Of a stretch of DNA of 40,978 bases, positions 14,760 to 23,375 are shown in pieces. The position numbers and the translations under genes are program-made. The notes beneath the pieces were generated by a model that was given only the letters and a program-made list of their open reading frames with translations, was not told the origin of the DNA and ran no database searches. Within the stretch, counting starts at the first letter, position 1, and every line of letters begins with the position of its first letter. Source of the stretch: an uncultured Collinsella sp. (GTDB taxonomy: Bacteria; Actinomycetota; Coriobacteriia; Coriobacteriales; Coriobacteriaceae); NCBI GenBank assembly GCA_900548265.1, contig URKG01000018.1, positions 1 through 40,978 on the forward strand, given 5' to 3'.

Positions 14760-14856
14760 GCGCTCTCCCCGCCCCGGGGACCATCGGGCTGGCGAACGGT
14801 AGATGTCGGCCCGCCAGCGGCCACATCGAGCAGATGGGCGTGCTTCGATCCCGAGC

Positions 14857-15831
14857 CTAGCCTAGGATGCGGGCCATGCGCGCCTTGAACTCGGACAGAA
14901 AGCGCGGGGCGTCCACGGTGAGTGCCACAAGCGCGCTCTTGTCGGGGTCGGACAGGCGATGCTCGTCGCAGATAGTGCGGCCGCGATACTCGCCGAGCAG
15001 GTCGACGCGCAAGTTGCAACCAAGTGCGCCCACGAGCGTGGGGTCGATCGCCACGGCAACGGCTAGCGGATCGTGCAGTGCACAGCCACCCAGGTAGGGT
15101 GCGTTCATCTCGTACGAACCAATGTAGTGCTCGACCATGCTCGCAAACGCACAGCCCGCCATGGTGCCCGAGCCCGTCCAGCCGGCAATGTCGCGGCGCG
15201 TGAGCACCACGCGATGCGTCACATCCAGGCCCACCATAGTGAGCTTGCGGCCCGAACGCAGCACGGCATCGGCCGCCTCAGGATCGCTTGCTATGTTGGC
15301 CTCGGCGCCCGCGCTCACGTTTCCGGGCACGGTCAGGGCGCCGCCCATCACGACCACGCGACCGATAGACATCATCGCCGCCGCATCGCGCTCCAAGGCA
15401 AGTGCCAGGTTGGAGAGCGGGCCGGTCGCTACGTAGACCAGATCGGGGCCATAGGTGCGCGCGACATCGATCAGATAATCGACCGCCGCGTTACCGTCGG
15501 CCGACGTCGCCCCCACCGGCTCGTACGGCGACGCGGGCACGCTCGCCCCGCCAATACCGTTCTTGCCGTGGATGAGCGTGGTGGACGCCGGCGGTGTATA
15601 GGGCTCAGTCGCCTTAATGGGACGATCGGCGCCTAGGTACACCGGAACCTCGGGGCGACCCAGCAGATCGAGCACCGCCAGGCAGTTGTGCGCCGATTGC
15701 TCGACGCGCACGTTGCCAAAGCACGTGGTGATGCCCACCAGCTCCACCTCGGGGCTCGCGATGGCATAGGCAAGCGCCATCGCATCGTCCACACCCATAT
15801 CCAGATCAAGGATCAGCTTCTTGGTTGCCAT
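14857..15831 (-). CDS. Inosine/uridine-preferring nucleoside hydrolase
   Basis: This 324-aa enzyme of the IUNH family hydrolyses ribonucleosides to base and ribose in the cytoplasm. The Ca2+-binding DLDMGVDDAMAL motif is at residues ~9-20 (DxDxGxDD), followed by GITTCFGNV (~34-42), the VYVATGPLSNLALAL block (~131-145) and a C-terminal HDPLAVAVAIDP (~250s) that supplies the catalytic region His and Asp. The start lies four bases after the rbsK stop codon with GGAG inside the end of rbsK, so the two are one operon. The pairing supports salvage: freed ribose is phosphorylated by RbsK. Base specificity cannot be told. Confidence 0.94.
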   Translation of the reverse strand: MATKKLILDLDMGVDDAMALAYAIASPEVELVGITTCFGNVRVEQSAHNCLAVLDLLGRPEVPVYLGADRPIKATEPYTPPASTTLIHGKNGIGGASVPASPYEPVGATSADGNAAVDYLIDVARTYGPDLVYVATGPLSNLALALERDAAAMMSIGRVVVMGGALTVPGNVSAGAEANIASDPEAADAVLRSGRKLTMVGLDVTHRVVLTRRDIAGWTGSGTMAGCAFASMVEHYIGSYEMNAPYLGGCALHDPLAVAVAIDPTLVGALGCNLRVDLLGEYRGRTICDEHRLSDPDKSALVALTVDAPRFLSEFKARMARILG

Positions 15832-15835
15832 TGTT

Positions 15836-16831
15836 CTACTCCGCTTCTCCGTCTTGTACTAAATCGTCTAAATCAAACACGCGTTCAACTTCGGCACGCG
15901 TGGGAATCGACTGCTGAGCGCCCAGACGCGACACCGTCACTGCCGAGGCGCGAGCACCCGCGGCCATGCACTCAAAGAGCGGCAAGCCCTCTAGACGAGC
16001 CACCGCCAACGCGCCGATAAACGTATCGCCGGCGGCCGTGGTATCGACTACCGTGCTCGAAAGTGCCGGCATGCGCAGCAGCTCACCGCCATCGCCGAGC
16101 GTAACCGACCCGGCGCCGCCCAGCGTGATGACCGCAGCTCCGGCACCCTTGGCGAGCAGGGCATTGAGCGCCGCGACGCAGCTCGCATCATCCGCGGGCA
16201 AGATGCCCGTCAGCACCTGGCATTCGGTCTCGTTGGGACAAACCAGGTCGACCGCAGGCCAGGCCTCCGCAGGCAACTCGCAGGCAGGCGCTGGATTAAA
16301 GACCGTATAGAATCCCAGCTCGTGAGCGCAAACAAGTGCCTCGGCCGTCGCTGCAAGGTCACATTCGCCCTGGGCGATAAAGACGCTTCCGGCAGCCGGG
16401 GCAATATCGCTGGCGTCGCCGTCGAGCTCATCGGCCACCAGACAACGCAGGGCGCAGGCCACATCCTCACCCGTAAGCGCGCGGTTGGCGCCCGGCGACA
16501 GCACGATGCGGTTGTCGCTCTCGCAGCGAATGATAGTCGCGGTACCGGTCTCCACGTCATCGCGACGCGCCACGAACTCAACGCCCACGCCGGCATCCTG
16601 AAGCCCCGCCACGAGCACATCGCCAAACGCATCGCACCCGACCGCGCCAATCATGCACGTGCGCGCGCCCATGCGCGCAGCTGCCACGACCTGGTTGGCA
16701 CCCTTACCACCGGCGTTGGTGATAAAACCGCTGCCGCCGACGGTCTCGCCCGCGCGCGGCATGCGCTCGCACGCCACCGAAAGGTCCATGTTCATGCTGC
16801 CGAACACCGCAACAATGCCGTTGTCTGCCAT
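15836..16831 (-). CDS. rbsK: Ribokinase
   Basis: This 331-aa PfkB-family kinase phosphorylates ribose at O5. The N-terminal GSMNMDL (~11-17) and the substrate loop NAGGKGANQVVAAARMG (~39-55) are ribokinase features; the C-terminal DTTAAGDTFIGAL holds the catalytic Asp and anion hole. The ATG at 16831 follows GAGGAGG, whereas the upstream in-frame codons lack one. It is first in an operon with the nucleoside hydrolase. Its promoter carries a palindromic operator, so a sugar- or nucleoside-responsive repressor encoded elsewhere is likely. Confidence 0.92.
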   Translation of the reverse strand: MADNGIVAVFGSMNMDLSVACERMPRAGETVGGSGFITNAGGKGANQVVAAARMGARTCMIGAVGCDAFGDVLVAGLQDAGVGVEFVARRDDVETGTATIIRCESDNRIVLSPGANRALTGEDVACALRCLVADELDGDASDIAPAAGSVFIAQGECDLAATAEALVCAHELGFYTVFNPAPACELPAEAWPAVDLVCPNETECQVLTGILPADDASCVAALNALLAKGAGAAVITLGGAGSVTLGDGGELLRMPALSSTVVDTTAAGDTFIGALAVARLEGLPLFECMAAGARASAVTVSRLGAQQSIPTRAEVERVFDLDDLVQDGEAE

Positions 16832-16894
16832 GGAAACCTCCTCGTCTGCGGGCCTTGCACCCACCGTCGACCGTCGATTGCGCGCCTTCGCACC

Positions 16895-16924
16895 TCTATA
16901 ACTTTAGTTCACTTTGATGTGAAC
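16895..16924 (-). promoter_or_regulatory. Promoter and operator of the rbsK operon
   Basis: Minus-strand TTCACA (16918-16923), 17-base spacer, TATAGA (16895-16900). A perfect 6-bp inverted repeat GTTCAC-N6-GTGAAC (16907-16924) covers the -35 box and spacer, a position suited to repression. Confidence 0.65.
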
Positions 16925-17017
16925 GCGCCCTTGAGGTTGCGCCAGCAGCAAGCATTCACAGGAGCAGGCAGCTACAATGAATATGTGCTGATTATTCTCG
17001 TCATTGGATGATGTTTT

Positions 17018-19234
17018 ATGGAACAATTCCCACAATCGAGCCCGCGCGGCCCGCGCCGCGCGCCCGATAACCAGGCGCCGCACGAACGCCCGCGCGCCGA
17101 CCGTCGCACCGGCGAGTCGCGCCACGCCGCAGGCTCCCATCGCGCGCCCGCCAATAAGGGCACCCGCACCAACAGCGCCGCAAAAGAACAGGCACCCGCT
17201 CGCCCCAAGTCCCGCTACATTCCTGCGCTCGACGGTCTGCGTACGCTCGCCGTCGTCGCGGTGGTGCTCTATCACCTCAACCTCACGTGGGCTCAGGGCG
17301 GCCTGCTCGGCGTCACGATCTTCTTTGTGCTTTCGGGCTATCTGATCACGCGCCTGCTGCTCAACGAAGTCGCTAAGACCGGCCGCATCGATCTTAAGAG
17401 CTTCTGGATTCGCCGCATCCGTCGCCTGGTCCCCGCCGTGGTAACGGTAGTGTTCGTGACCTGCGCGCTGTGCACCATCTTTAACCACGTGATGCTCACC
17501 AAGATGCGCCCCGACATCCTGCCGTCGCTGCTGTTCTTCAACAACTGGTGGCAGATTGCCCAAAACGTCTCGTACTTCAATGCTCTGGGCGACCCCTCGC
17601 CGCTCACGCACTTTTGGTCACTTGCCATCGAGGAACAGTTCTACCTGATTTGGCCGCCACTGCTGTTTGCCATGGTATCCATGCATGTGAGCAAGCCCAA
17701 CACGCGCCGCGTGGTTCTGGGCCTTGCCGCGGTATCTGCCCTCGCCATGATGGTGCTTTACAACCCTGCCGCCGACCCCAGCCGCGTGTACTACGGCACC
17801 GACACCCGCGTGTTCTCGCTGCTACTGGGTGCCTGGATGGCCTTTATCCCCGATCGCGACCTGGCGCCGGTGCGTCTCGCTCATCGTTTGGGGCTCAATC
17901 GCCTGGCTGGCGCCGCCAAGCACGGCAAGAACGCCGTGGGCAAACCTGGCGAGAAGGCCGACGAATCAGCCGAGACTGCCCCGGCACAGCCGAGCGCCCT
18001 CGTGCGCTTTTGGTCCTCGCCCGCATCCATCGATGTGTTGGGCGTCGTGGGCCTGGTTGGCCTTGCCGCCATGGTCGCGCTCACCAACGGCTACACCGCG
18101 TTCCAGTATCGCGGCGGCACGCTGTTATGCTCCATCCTCACGCTCATGGTCATCGCGGCCTGTGTGCAGCCCCAGGGAATGGTTGCCCGCGCGCTGTCCG
18201 CCGAGCCGCTCGTGTGGGTTGGCAAGCGCTCGTACAGCATCTACCTGTGGCACTATCCGCTGCTGCTGCTCATGAACCCGGTCGCCAACATCAACGATAC
18301 GCCCTGGTGGCAGTACATTTTGCAGGTGCTGCTGGTGGTCGCCGTAGCCGAGTGCTCCTATCGCTTTATCGAAACGCCGTTTAGGAAGGGTGCCTTCGGC
18401 CGCACCGTCGCCGAATTCCGCGATGGCACCACCACGCCCGCCAACTGGGTGCGCGCGCACGTCCCTGTCTGCGCAGCCTGCGCCGTCGTGTTAGTCGTTG
18501 CGCTGGGCGGCCTGATCTTTGTGCCCGAGACGTCTGCGCTGAGCGGCGAGGGCGCCGAAGTTCTGAACAAGGAAGCCAAAAACACCGCGCCCACCGACCA
18601 GCAGGCGGCCGACGACACCGACAGGGACAACGACGGCTTCCCCGATGGCTCCTACGACCTGTTGATGATCGGTGACTCCGTGTCGCTGCGCGCCGTTGAT
18701 TCCTTTGACGGAGTGTTCCCGCACAGCCATATCGATGCCGAAAAGGGCCGCCAGTTTGATGCGGGCCGCGCGACATTTGAGGGCTATATCCAGCAGAACC
18801 TTGCCGGCAAGATCGTGGTCTTTGCCCTGGGCACCAACGGTTTGGTAACGGACGCCCAGGTCGACGCAATCATGGCCGACGCCGGCGAGCAGCGTATTGT
18901 CGTGTTTGTAAACACGCGTAGCCCGCAGCCGTGGGTCGGGTCCACGAACCAGGCCATCGCCAACGCCGCAACGCGCTACAAGAATGTACGCGTTATCGAC
19001 TGGTACGGGTACAGCGCCAACCGCAACGACCTGTTTGACGGCGACGGCACGCACCTGTCGGCCACCGGCGTGGCCGAGTACCTCAATCTCATCCACGATG
19101 CGGTCAAGAAGGACCTGCCCGTGCACCCCGAGGACCACGTCAACGATCCGCAGCCGGCAGCCGTCAAGTCCGCCGCCGATGCGCTCGTCAGTGCCCTCGC
19201 CTACAAGCCACACAAGCTGGGCACCGACAAGTAA
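17018..19234 (+). CDS. OatA-like peptidoglycan O-acetyltransferase
   Basis: This 738-aa membrane protein probably moves acetyl groups across the membrane to cell wall glycan. After a ~65-residue basic, disordered cytosolic tail comes an acyltransferase-3 domain (YIPALDGLRTLAVVAVVLYH at ~67-86, catalytic His86; FWSLAIEEQFYLIWPPLL later) with about ten membrane segments. A linker (~300-330) and then a C-terminal extracellular SGNH esterase/transferase domain follow: GDS with Ser554, GTNG, and DGTH with D676 and H679. All catalytic residues are present. This two-domain build matches OatA, which protects against lysozyme. It is a single plus-strand gene with a strong hairpin after it. Confidence 0.9.
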   Translation: MEQFPQSSPRGPRRAPDNQAPHERPRADRRTGESRHAAGSHRAPANKGTRTNSAAKEQAPARPKSRYIPALDGLRTLAVVAVVLYHLNLTWAQGGLLGVTIFFVLSGYLITRLLLNEVAKTGRIDLKSFWIRRIRRLVPAVVTVVFVTCALCTIFNHVMLTKMRPDILPSLLFFNNWWQIAQNVSYFNALGDPSPLTHFWSLAIEEQFYLIWPPLLFAMVSMHVSKPNTRRVVLGLAAVSALAMMVLYNPAADPSRVYYGTDTRVFSLLLGAWMAFIPDRDLAPVRLAHRLGLNRLAGAAKHGKNAVGKPGEKADESAETAPAQPSALVRFWSSPASIDVLGVVGLVGLAAMVALTNGYTAFQYRGGTLLCSILTLMVIAACVQPQGMVARALSAEPLVWVGKRSYSIYLWHYPLLLLMNPVANINDTPWWQYILQVLLVVAVAECSYRFIETPFRKGAFGRTVAEFRDGTTTPANWVRAHVPVCAACAVVLVVALGGLIFVPETSALSGEGAEVLNKEAKNTAPTDQQAADDTDRDNDGFPDGSYDLLMIGDSVSLRAVDSFDGVFPHSHIDAEKGRQFDAGRATFEGYIQQNLAGKIVVFALGTNGLVTDAQVDAIMADAGEQRIVVFVNTRSPQPWVGSTNQAIANAATRYKNVRVIDWYGYSANRNDLFDGDGTHLSATGVAEYLNLIHDAVKKDLPVHPEDHVNDPQPAAVKSAADALVSALAYKPHKLGTDK

Positions 19235-19257
19235 CGCACAGCCAAATCTGCTTACAT

Positions 19258-19295
19258 CCGCAGGGGGCGTCGGCCACGGCCGACGCCCCCTGCGG
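19258..19295. terminator. Strong GC hairpin after the O-acetyltransferase gene
   Basis: Perfect 17-bp arms (CCGCAGGGGGCGTCGGC and its complement) around CACG, 23 bases past the stop. A T-run is lacking, so termination may be imperfect or Rho-assisted. Confidence 0.7.
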
Positions 19296-19458
19296 CAGTT
19301 AGGGACACTCCTTTTGCACCGGCACCTAGGGATACTCCTGGCGCAGCCAATGAAGACCTCTACGGATGAATTCCAAGCCGCTCCGGGCATCGTTTCCGCG
19401 CCTCGCGCCTGCTCCAAACAATCAAAACAAGCCCTTTTCGCCGCAACCCCAAAGGTCT
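19296..19458. other. Gap between hairpin and inverted-repeat element
   Basis: No credible gene. Two short GGGAC-type units (AGGGACACTCC at ~19302 and AGGGATACTCC at ~19328) resemble degenerate members of the GTCCC repeat family. Confidence 0.4.
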
Positions 19459-19689
19459 GTGGGCAAAAAAGGCCAAATATGAGTACTGTTACCATTTTAG
19501 TAGCAGGTAAAATCACCCAAAATGACATCCGGGCGACCCCTACAGCCCCCTAAAGCAGCCAACCTGACTGCTTTAGGGCGTATTGGGGGCCAATTTTAAT
19601 GGACATACTATAGGTTATGTTCATTATCTTCTTGGATGTAAATGCTATTCACTTAGCAACAGTACTCATATTTGGCATTTTTTGCCCAC
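19459..19689. repeat. Long-armed inverted repeat element 1
   Basis: Arms 19459-19490 and 19658-19689 match at 31 of 32 positions as reverse complements (starting GTGGGCAAAAAAGGCC). They enclose 167 nt that holds its own perfect 11-bp hairpin (CCCTAAAGCAG at 19548-19558 with its complement at 19568-19578). No gene is inside. Confidence 0.92.
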
Positions 19690-19718
19690 TGCCATATAAC
19701 TAGCACCCTATAGCAGAC

Positions 19719-19753
19719 AAAAAACAGGCCGCAACCCATCGCTGCAGCCTGTT
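19719..19753 (-). terminator. Intrinsic terminator of the NRAMP-type operon
   Basis: On the minus strand AACAGGCTGCA pairs with TGCGGCCTGTT (one G-U) around a 9-nt loop, then T4. It starts 18 bases past the transporter stop codon. Confidence 0.88.
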
Positions 19754-19771
19754 CGGAGGCAAAAGTGGGCG

Positions 19772-21034
19772 CTAAGCGCTGTAGCCCATTGCCTGTAGGA
19801 CAAACATGACGACCGTCAACACCGTAATCACGCCGATAGTCGCCCACGTGAGCACGTTCCATACGCGGCCGTTGCGGTTGGCGCCCATAATGTGGCGATC
19901 CGCCGCGATAACCACCTGGAATACCAAGACTACGGGCAGCAGCACGCCGTTGATGACCTGCGAGGTCATCATAATCTGGAACAAATCGACGCCGGGCATG
20001 AGCACCAACACGGCAGAAATGCCGATGATGGCCGTAATGATGCCGCGGTAAACCGGGGCCTCGTCCCAGCTGCGATCGGCACCGCGCTCCCAACCAAAAG
20101 CCTCGCAGATGGCACTCGACGTAACGCCCGGCAGCACGCAGGCAGCCAAAAAGCTCGCTGCGACCAGGCCCGAGGCGAACAACACCGTGGACCACTGGCC
20201 CGCGATGGGCTCCAGCGCGCGGGCGGCATCGGCGGCATCGCTAATCTGAATACCCGCCGGGAACAGCACCGTACCGGTCGTGATGATAATGAAGCCCGCG
20301 ATGATATCAGCAGCGATCGAGCCGCTCACGGTATCAATACGCTGCAGCACGATGTCGTCCTCGCCCGCATTCTTATCGACCACGTTGTTCTGAGCCAAGA
20401 AGATCATCCACGGCGCGATGGTGGTACCGATCGTTGCGACCACGAGCGACACGTAGCTGGGGTCGTTTTGAATATTGGGGACGACCAAGTCGACCGCGAC
20501 CTCGCCCCAGTTGGGGCCGGCCATAAACGCAGCGACGATGTAGGTCACGAACACGCAGCTTACCAGCAGCAAAATCTTCTCGATGCGTTGGAAACTGCCC
20601 GACATGGTAAGCATCCACACCAGCAGCGCCACGAGCGGCACCGAGATGCTCGCCGGAACGCCAAACAGAGCAAGGCCGCTCGCGATACCCGCGAACTCCG
20701 AGATGGTCACCGCCGTGTTGGCGATCAACAGTGCCGCCATGGCCAGCACGCTCTTGCGCACGCCAAAGCGCTCGCGAATGAGCGACGCCAGGCCCTTACC
20801 CGTGACGCATCCGCAGCGCGCCGCGGTCTCCTGCGTCACGATAAGCAGCACGGTCATGACGGGAAGCATCCAGAGCATCTTATAGCCATAGCTGGCGCCC
20901 GCGCTGGAATACGTGGCGATGCCGCCGGCGTCATTGCCCGAAAGCGCCGCCAGAAGACCGGGGCCCATGGCGCCAAAGACGGCCGCGATGGTCAGCTTTT
21001 GCTTGGTGCTCGGCTTTTGCTTCGTATTTTGCAC
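19772..21034 (-). CDS. NRAMP-related divalent metal transporter (possibly Mg2+)
   Basis: This 420-aa protein of about 11 membrane segments belongs to the NRAMP/SLC11 family. The segment-1 motif is GNDAGGIATYS (~33-43) where classical Mn/Fe transporters have DPGN, and segment 6 is TTIAPWMIFLA (~204-214) where they have the metal-ligand Met and His of MPH. The Asp (D35) is kept while the Asn, Met and His ligands are lost. Such changes mark the NRAMP-related Mg2+ transporters described from Eggerthella lenta, another Coriobacteriia member, so Mg2+ is the likelier cargo. I placed the start at GTG 21034, eight bases after the upstream stop, with AGGTGG in front. A longer in-frame reading would overlap the upstream gene. 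Confidence 0.82.
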   Translation of the reverse strand: MQNTKQKPSTKQKLTIAAVFGAMGPGLLAALSGNDAGGIATYSSAGASYGYKMLWMLPVMTVLLIVTQETAARCGCVTGKGLASLIRERFGVRKSVLAMAALLIANTAVTISEFAGIASGLALFGVPASISVPLVALLVWMLTMSGSFQRIEKILLLVSCVFVTYIVAAFMAGPNWGEVAVDLVVPNIQNDPSYVSLVVATIGTTIAPWMIFLAQNNVVDKNAGEDDIVLQRIDTVSGSIAADIIAGFIIITTGTVLFPAGIQISDAADAARALEPIAGQWSTVLFASGLVAASFLAACVLPGVTSSAICEAFGWERGADRSWDEAPVYRGIITAIIGISAVLVLMPGVDLFQIMMTSQVINGVLLPVVLVFQVVIAADRHIMGANRNGRVWNVLTWATIGVITVLTVVMFVLQAMGYSA

Positions 21035-21042
21035 GCGACCAC

Positions 21043-22887
21043 CTACCCCATGACCGACATGGTGAGCAGCACCGCAGCAGCACAGTACGCCACACACGAG
21101 ATCATGACGGCAATGACGTTCATGGCGGTGCCCGACGTATTGAGGTCGTGCTCGTCACGCCAGAACAGCACCATCAGGTAAATCACGGCGCTCATGTTGC
21201 CAATCAGACAAATGATGGCCGCGATGTTAAAGCAGCCGGTAAAGAGCTGCTCCTCAAACATAGGGGCATCGAGGAACGCGGCGGTGCGCACCAGCTGCGC
21301 GCACAGGTAGGTCACGAGCGAAAGGATCAGACCCATACCCGTGCTCTGGAAGAAGAATCCCAGGTACGGTTTGGGCTCGTCGTCGTGGCCGTCGTACTCC
21401 AAGAAGTAGTTCTTGACGAACGACACCATGCGCGAGGCAGCAAGCAGCACGAGCGGCATGGCGCACATGGGGAACACCACCAGATGCGCGGAGCCCAGCG
21501 CCGCCCCCAACACCGTCGCCATAATGCACGAGGCGATGCCCCACACGACGACCCAGTACTGACGATGCACGAACCAGCTGAGCACGTTCGTCGAGTCGTC
21601 CGACGCGCTATCGCCCGAGCCGACACCGGCGATCTGCAGGTCCTCCTGATGCTCCTCGGCGATAACGTCCATGGCGTCGTCGAAGGTCACGATACCCAGG
21701 ATATGACGGTTCTCGTCGCAGACAGGGATGGCAACCAGGTCGTACTTGGTCATCTCGTCCGTCACGTCTTCCTGGTCTTCGTCGGGCGACACGTAGACCA
21801 GATCGCGATAGGCAAGCTGGCCCAGCGTGGCGTCGCGGTCGGCCACGATCAGCGTGCGCAGCGAAAGCACGCCCGTCAGCATGCCACTCGGATCCTCGGT
21901 ATAGACGTAATAGACGCTCTCGAAGTCCTCATCGAGTTTGCGAATCGCCTCGATGGCATCGCCGACCGTCGCCGTGGCGGGCAGGGAGACAAACTCCGAG
22001 GTCATGATGCGGCCGGCGGTGTTGTCCTCATAGCCCAGCAAGTTACGAATCGCCTTCTCCTCCTTGACGCCCATCAGGCGCAGGAGCTTCTCGGCCTTCT
22101 CGTAATCGAGCTCGTCGATCAGGTCGGCGGCGTCGTCCGGGTCCATCATGGCTAGCATCGACGATGCGTCCGTATCGGACAGGCCCTCGAGCATCTCGGT
22201 CATGAGCTCGTCGTCATCGAACTCCGAGATGGCCTCGGCGGCCTGTGCCGTGTCGAGCTGCGCGAACACCTGCGCACGCAGGCGCGGGTCGAGCTGCTCG
22301 ATGATGTCGGCAATGTCGGCAGGATGCAGCTCGCCAAGCGTCTTGTGCGACACCGAGAGCTGGATGTTCTTAGTCGAACGGTCGAGCAGGTCCATGTAAG
22401 ACCAGGCGATAATGTCCTCGCTGAGCGGCTTGCCCAGGTGTTTCATAAAGCCCTCGACGACATGCTCAAGTGTGGGGCTGATCGCGCGCAGCAGACCGCG
22501 GGCACCAACTTCGGCACCCAGCAGGCGCAGCTGATTTTCGCCCGACATGGAAAACTTGATGTCGTTTACGCGCACGACCTTCATGCCCTGCGTGTCGACG
22601 ATCTGCTTATTGAGAACGTCACGCGCCAGCAACAGCTCGGTCGGCTGCAGGTACGAAAAACGGATTTCGGTGGCCGATGTCTTAAGGTGTACACCCGTCT
22701 CGTCGATACGGTCGACCCATTTGCGCCAGCTGATCATAAACGGCGTCTTGCCGGGGCCACGGAACGCGAGCGACGTCACGTGCGGAAAAACTTCGCCGGT
22801 TGCAATGCCAAAATCGTTAACCACGCCGAGCTTTTCGCCGTCGACGTCCAAGACCGGCAATTTGAGCATCTCACTCAGATAATTCAA
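21043..22887 (-). CDS. PRC/MgtE_N/CBS-domain membrane protein
   Basis: This 614-aa protein has PRC-barrel-like repeats (~1-160), a MgtE intracellular N domain (~185-290, HPADIADIIEQLDP), a CBS pair (~295-415, starting NTAGRIMT) and five hydrophobic segments (~440-614). The soluble part is the Mg2+-sensing module of MgtE, but the membrane part lacks the MgtE channel motifs and its conserved pore Asp. It is co-transcribed with the NRAMP-related transporter eight bases downstream and may gate or sense for it. The start is TTG with GGGGAG five bases upstream. A long structured leader precedes it. The function of the membrane domain is unknown. Confidence 0.82.
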   Translation of the reverse strand: MNYLSEMLKLPVLDVDGEKLGVVNDFGIATGEVFPHVTSLAFRGPGKTPFMISWRKWVDRIDETGVHLKTSATEIRFSYLQPTELLLARDVLNKQIVDTQGMKVVRVNDIKFSMSGENQLRLLGAEVGARGLLRAISPTLEHVVEGFMKHLGKPLSEDIIAWSYMDLLDRSTKNIQLSVSHKTLGELHPADIADIIEQLDPRLRAQVFAQLDTAQAAEAISEFDDDELMTEMLEGLSDTDASSMLAMMDPDDAADLIDELDYEKAEKLLRLMGVKEEKAIRNLLGYEDNTAGRIMTSEFVSLPATATVGDAIEAIRKLDEDFESVYYVYTEDPSGMLTGVLSLRTLIVADRDATLGQLAYRDLVYVSPDEDQEDVTDEMTKYDLVAIPVCDENRHILGIVTFDDAMDVIAEEHQEDLQIAGVGSGDSASDDSTNVLSWFVHRQYWVVVWGIASCIMATVLGAALGSAHLVVFPMCAMPLVLLAASRMVSFVKNYFLEYDGHDDEPKPYLGFFFQSTGMGLILSLVTYLCAQLVRTAAFLDAPMFEEQLFTGCFNIAAIICLIGNMSAVIYLMVLFWRDEHDLNTSGTAMNVIAVMISCVAYCAAAVLLTMSVMG

Positions 22888-22997
22888 TGGTGCTCCCCAT
22901 CATTATTCCTGCGGACCGCGCGACCATGCCGGCACGCAATCCGTGGACTTTTAGATATGTATACGCATGCGCGGGCGGCACGCCGCTCGGCGCTCAC

Positions 22998-23085
22998 ACC
23001 CCGTGCACGCGCAGAAAGCACCTGCATGGGGTCATCGACTGTATGGTCGAGGTTTGGATTTCACCTGTAACCTTTCTCTTGACCC
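22998..23085 (-). ncRNA. Candidate metal-responsive leader RNA (riboswitch-like)
   Basis: In the minus-strand leader GGGTCA (23080-23085) pairs with TGACCC (23029-23034), closing a three-way junction that contains a GGTT...AACC hairpin and the hairpin TCGAC-CATACA-GTCGA. The closing strand can instead join ACCCCATGCA (23023-23032), which pairs with TGCACGGGGT (22998-23007) with one mismatch. These helices exclude each other. It does not match the M-box core sequence. Confidence 0.45.
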
Positions 23086-23100
23086 TCATTAACCGCAGTA

Positions 23101-23106
23101 ACTATA
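23101..23106 (-). promoter_or_regulatory. -10 element upstream of the metal transport operon
   Basis: TATAGT on the minus strand about 215 bases before the TTG start, leaving a leader that covers the structured region. The -35 position (GTGCCG) is weak. Confidence 0.45.
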
Positions 23107-23185
23107 GCATCAGCATCGCGCTGCGGCACCGAATTTATGCGCTGCACATTGCAGGCATACCAAACGCTGACGTATCCGTGACATA

Positions 23186-23375
23186 GCCATTGGGGACGTT
23201 CTTCAACGACTAGTCGCCAGGGACACTCTTTGCGAGCGGCAGAACAGGACTGTCCCTAACTGCTGACAGAAAAGGAACGTCCCCAGATGCCGGCAGTTGG
23301 GGACAGTCCCCAAGTGCCGGGTTTTCGCAAGAGTGTCCCAAATAGCTAGTCGTTTAAGAACGTCCCCGATGACTA
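23186..23375. repeat. Complex GTCCC-core palindromic repeat
   Basis: The outer arms, TTGGGGACGTTCTTCAACGA with continuation to GGGACACTC, and GAGTGTCCC to TTTAAGAACGTCCCC, pair over most of ~50 bp. Inner units with GGACTGTCCC and TTGGGGACAGTCC form smaller hairpins. The right end contains the stop codon of the next minus-strand gene. No gene lies within. Confidence 0.85.

Noticed and set aside
19459..19689. Insertion sequence with terminal inverted repeats
   Set aside because: The interior is only 167 nt, encodes no transposase, and I see no clear target-site duplication. A MITE-like origin remains possible.
22888..23106. M-box (ykoK) Mg2+ riboswitch
   Set aside because: The leader lacks the conserved GTTAGGTGAGGCTCC-type core, so I describe it only as an unclassified structured leader.
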